A stretch of 64,000 bases of DNA, from assembly GCA_964477265.1 (NCBI GenBank), contig CAYZDJ010000006.1:62001-126000 (forward strand), given 5' to 3'. Source of the stretch: CAIVPM01 sp964477265. GTDB taxonomy: Bacteria > Bacteroidota > Bacteroidia > Chitinophagales > Chitinophagaceae. Shown one piece after another: positions 62,706 to 64,000 of this stretch. The translations under genes were made by a program, and so were the position numbers. A model generated the notes under the pieces. It saw only the letters and a program-made list of their open reading frames with translations. It did no database searches and was not told the origin of the DNA. Position 1 is the stretch's first letter, and the number at the start of each line of letters is the position of its first letter.

Positions 62706-63182
62706 TGAATTATTTTTTAAGCTACGTATGTGTAGCGTGATTGTTATCTATATATTTATTATTACTAAATCTTTTAAACTCTAAACTGTCTTTTCCAAAA
62801 TTTATGAGTAGCCCAACAGGCATATTAAATGCTTGCAAATAATTTATGATTTGATTGTAGTGAGATGATTCAAATTGAGAAAGTGCTTTTAATTCTATTA
62901 AAACCTTATCGCCAATAATAAAATCAACCCTGCGTTTTCCAATATGAATTCCTTCGTAATAAACACTCCATTCTTTTTCTCTTTGAAAAGCAATACCACT
63001 TCTTTGAAGTTCAATTTCCAACGCCCTTTGATAGATATATTCAGGAAAACCTTTACCAATGGCTCGGTGAACTTTCATTGAAAAGCCAATTACTTTTTCA
63101 GTTAAATCAGAGTGTAGATATTCAGGCTTAATCATAATAAAACTTTAATCATCACATAATCATTCAAATCATTTTAATCAAT
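62672..63182. mobile_element. candidate IR-bounded cassette carrying a GxxExxY gene
   Basis: The left arm (62672-62710) has GAACGCTGATTGCAATGATT then TTAATGATTTCATTGAAT. The right arm (63145-63182) has TTAATCATCACATAATCATT then CAAATCATTTTAATCAAT, in complementary order. The arms overlap the pump start codon and the adaptor stop codon. The only gene inside is the GxxExxY gene. The equivalent junction of the other RND operon (14414-14535) has the arms but no gene. No transposase is seen; mobility is inference. Confidence 0.45.
62722..63135 (-). CDS. GxxExxY-family protein (PD-(D/E)XK nuclease-like fold)
   Basis: 137 residues. It contains the family hallmark GKGFPEYIYQRAL (G-x-x-E-x-x-Y), then KRRVDFIIGDKVLIELKAL, a D-x(n)-ELK pattern like the PD-(D/E)XK nuclease core, and LLINFGKDSLEFKRFSNN at the end. 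Members are common as stand-alone genes in Bacteroidota and have been found in intervening sequences; no activity is proven. Its stop is 16 bases before the RND pump ATG, and its start 38 bases after the adaptor stop, so it interrupts an efflux operon to which it has no obvious functional link. Confidence 0.88.
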   Translation of the reverse strand: MIKPEYLHSDLTEKVIGFSMKVHRAIGKGFPEYIYQRALEIELQRSGIAFQREKEWSVYYEGIHIGKRRVDFIIGDKVLIELKALSQFESSHYNQIINYLQAFNMPVGLLINFGKDSLEFKRFSNNKYIDNNHATHT

Positions 63183-64000
63183 CTTTAAAGCTTGTCCTTC
63201 ATAAATGTTTTGGAAGCCTTCAGTAATTAATTTATCACCAGCAGCAAGCCCATTTTTAACTTCAATCAATTGACCATTTAACTCACCTACTGTAATTTGT
63301 TTTTTTCTTGCAAAAGTTTTAGTGCCTTCTTGCACTGCTACATAAACATATTTGCCTTTATCATCAGTTTGTACAGTATTTACAGGTATTGCAATAGCAT
63401 TGGCAACACTATAATCTTCAATTTTTACTTGTGCGTTTTGATTTGGACGTAACAAACCGTCATAAGGCAATTTAGCCTCAGCTGTAAAGCTTCTGTTATT
63501 GGCATTAATGGTTTTGCTTAAAAAAGATAGGTTGGCGTTATATGTTTTATTTACATCAGCTAAAACAACAATAAGTTTAGAACCAGACTTAACACGAGAT
63601 GCATAATTTTCTGGAACTTCTGTAACAACTTTTAATGAAGAAGTATTTACAATTTTTATTTGTGGTAATCCACCAATAAAGCCAGCAAATATTTCACCAA
63701 CTTTTACATTTAAATCATCAACAACACCATCAACATCAGCATATACGCTGGTTGCAGACATTTGCTCTTGACCTGTTTTTACATTTTCATTACCAGTTGC
63801 TAATTGTTTTTCTAAAGTCTCAACTTGTGTTTTAGCACTTAGTACTTGCACTTCAGTTCCTATACCTTGTTTCCACAAATTATTTTGACGATTGTATAAA
63901 TCTTTCGCTAAAGCCAATTGTGTTTTTATAGTTTCTAGACTTTGTTTAGCAGCAACAATTTGTTGTTTGATTAATGCATCATCTAATTTTAAAAGCAATT
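63174..64000 (-). CDS. RND efflux periplasmic adaptor, 5' end beyond window
   Basis: At least 275 residues of a membrane-fusion protein; the N-terminus and the first lipoyl half lie outside. Visible are the coiled-coil hairpin (QQIVAAKQSLETIKTQLALA, NLWKQGIGTEVQVLSAKTQV), the second lipoyl half (TSVYADVDGVVDDLNVKVGE), beta-barrel and membrane-proximal domains, and the end QALKID. First gene visible of the second RND operon, followed by GxxExxY and the long pump. No outer-membrane factor gene is adjacent downstream. Confidence 0.92.
   Translation of the reverse strand, partial: LLLKLDDALIKQQIVAAKQSLETIKTQLALAKDLYNRQNNLWKQGIGTEVQVLSAKTQVETLEKQLATGNENVKTGQEQMSATSVYADVDGVVDDLNVKVGEIFAGFIGGLPQIKIVNTSSLKVVTEVPENYASRVKSGSKLIVVLADVNKTYNANLSFLSKTINANNRSFTAEAKLPYDGLLRPNQNAQVKIEDYSVANAIAIPVNTVQTDDKGKYVYVAVQEGTKTFARKKQITVGELNGQLIEVKNGLAAGDKLITEGFQNIYEGQALKID

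Overview
The window is chromosomal DNA from a low-GC member of the Bacteroidota, most likely a Chitinophagales/Chitinophagaceae-type bacterium. The lines of evidence are: secreted proteins ending in type IX secretion (T9SS) sorting domains (FPNPA/SPNPA motifs); lipoproteins with short lipoboxes; DUF4270, DUF4907, DUF983 and LVIVD families; -7 promoter boxes of the TAnnTTTG type with little Shine-Dalgarno signal; and the Bacteroidota order of the division and cell-wall cluster. I cannot name the genus from sequence alone. No tRNA, rRNA, CRISPR array, prophage or intact insertion sequence was seen.

Layout. 1-9.7 kb: a T9SS-exported M1 peptidase (cut by the window edge), an M13 peptidase, asd, dnaX, a ferritin-like protein, a gamma-carbonic-anhydrase-like protein and an AlkA-type glycosylase. 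9.7-16.3 kb: a tripartite RND efflux operon (adaptor, pump, outer-membrane factor) preceded by a His-rich exported protein. 16.5-21.5 kb: envelope proteins, including a divergent DUF4270 / kelch / DUF4907 locus. 21.7-33.4 kb: housekeeping genes (ABC permease, holB-like, SRP RNA, transaldolase, ArsR regulator, ndk, serA, inositol phosphatase, thiL, LVIVD lipoproteins, murI, TlpA-like thioredoxin), with a nonsense-interrupted four-helix-bundle gene between serA and the phosphatase. 33.5-34.2 kb: a Spy-like periplasmic protein. 34.2-50.9 kb: an almost unbroken dcw cluster on the minus strand (mraZ, rsmH, ftsL-like, ftsI/PBP, murE, mraY, murD, ftsW, murG, murC, ftsQ, ftsA, ftsZ), lacking murF and ddl. 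51-57.7 kb: queA, a YiiX-like hydrolase, a T9SS protein, DUF983, fabH, galE. 57.7-64 kb: a porin-like barrel and a second RND operon (adaptor cut by the window edge) with a GxxExxY gene wedged between adaptor and pump.

How the genes connect. asd supplies the meso-diaminopimelate branch, murI supplies D-glutamate, and MurE carries the DNPR motif of diaminopimelate-adding enzymes. The dcw cluster turns these into lipid II and a division machine. dnaX and the delta-prime gene both belong to the clamp loader.

The least ordinary feature is the intergenic DNA. Much of it consists of short, word-like repeats from at least six families (ATTTACGATTT; CACAGA; AATCATTnnAATC with CGCTGATT; CACGCAACGA; AATTATTAATT; CCCCTAAAGGGG), usually as inverted pairs. 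Two pairs enclose a small gene of the kind seen in intervening sequences: a four-helix-bundle gene at 27.6-28.1 kb and a GxxExxY gene at 62.7-63.2 kb. Each has an apparent gene-free counterpart in the window (23.04-23.17 kb and 14.41-14.54 kb), the second at the same adaptor/pump junction of the other RND operon. Other copies have entered coding sequence (DnaX linker, MurD N-terminus, RND pump N-terminus) or sit across translation starts (murD, transaldolase). I regard this as the best candidate for an undescribed system in the window.
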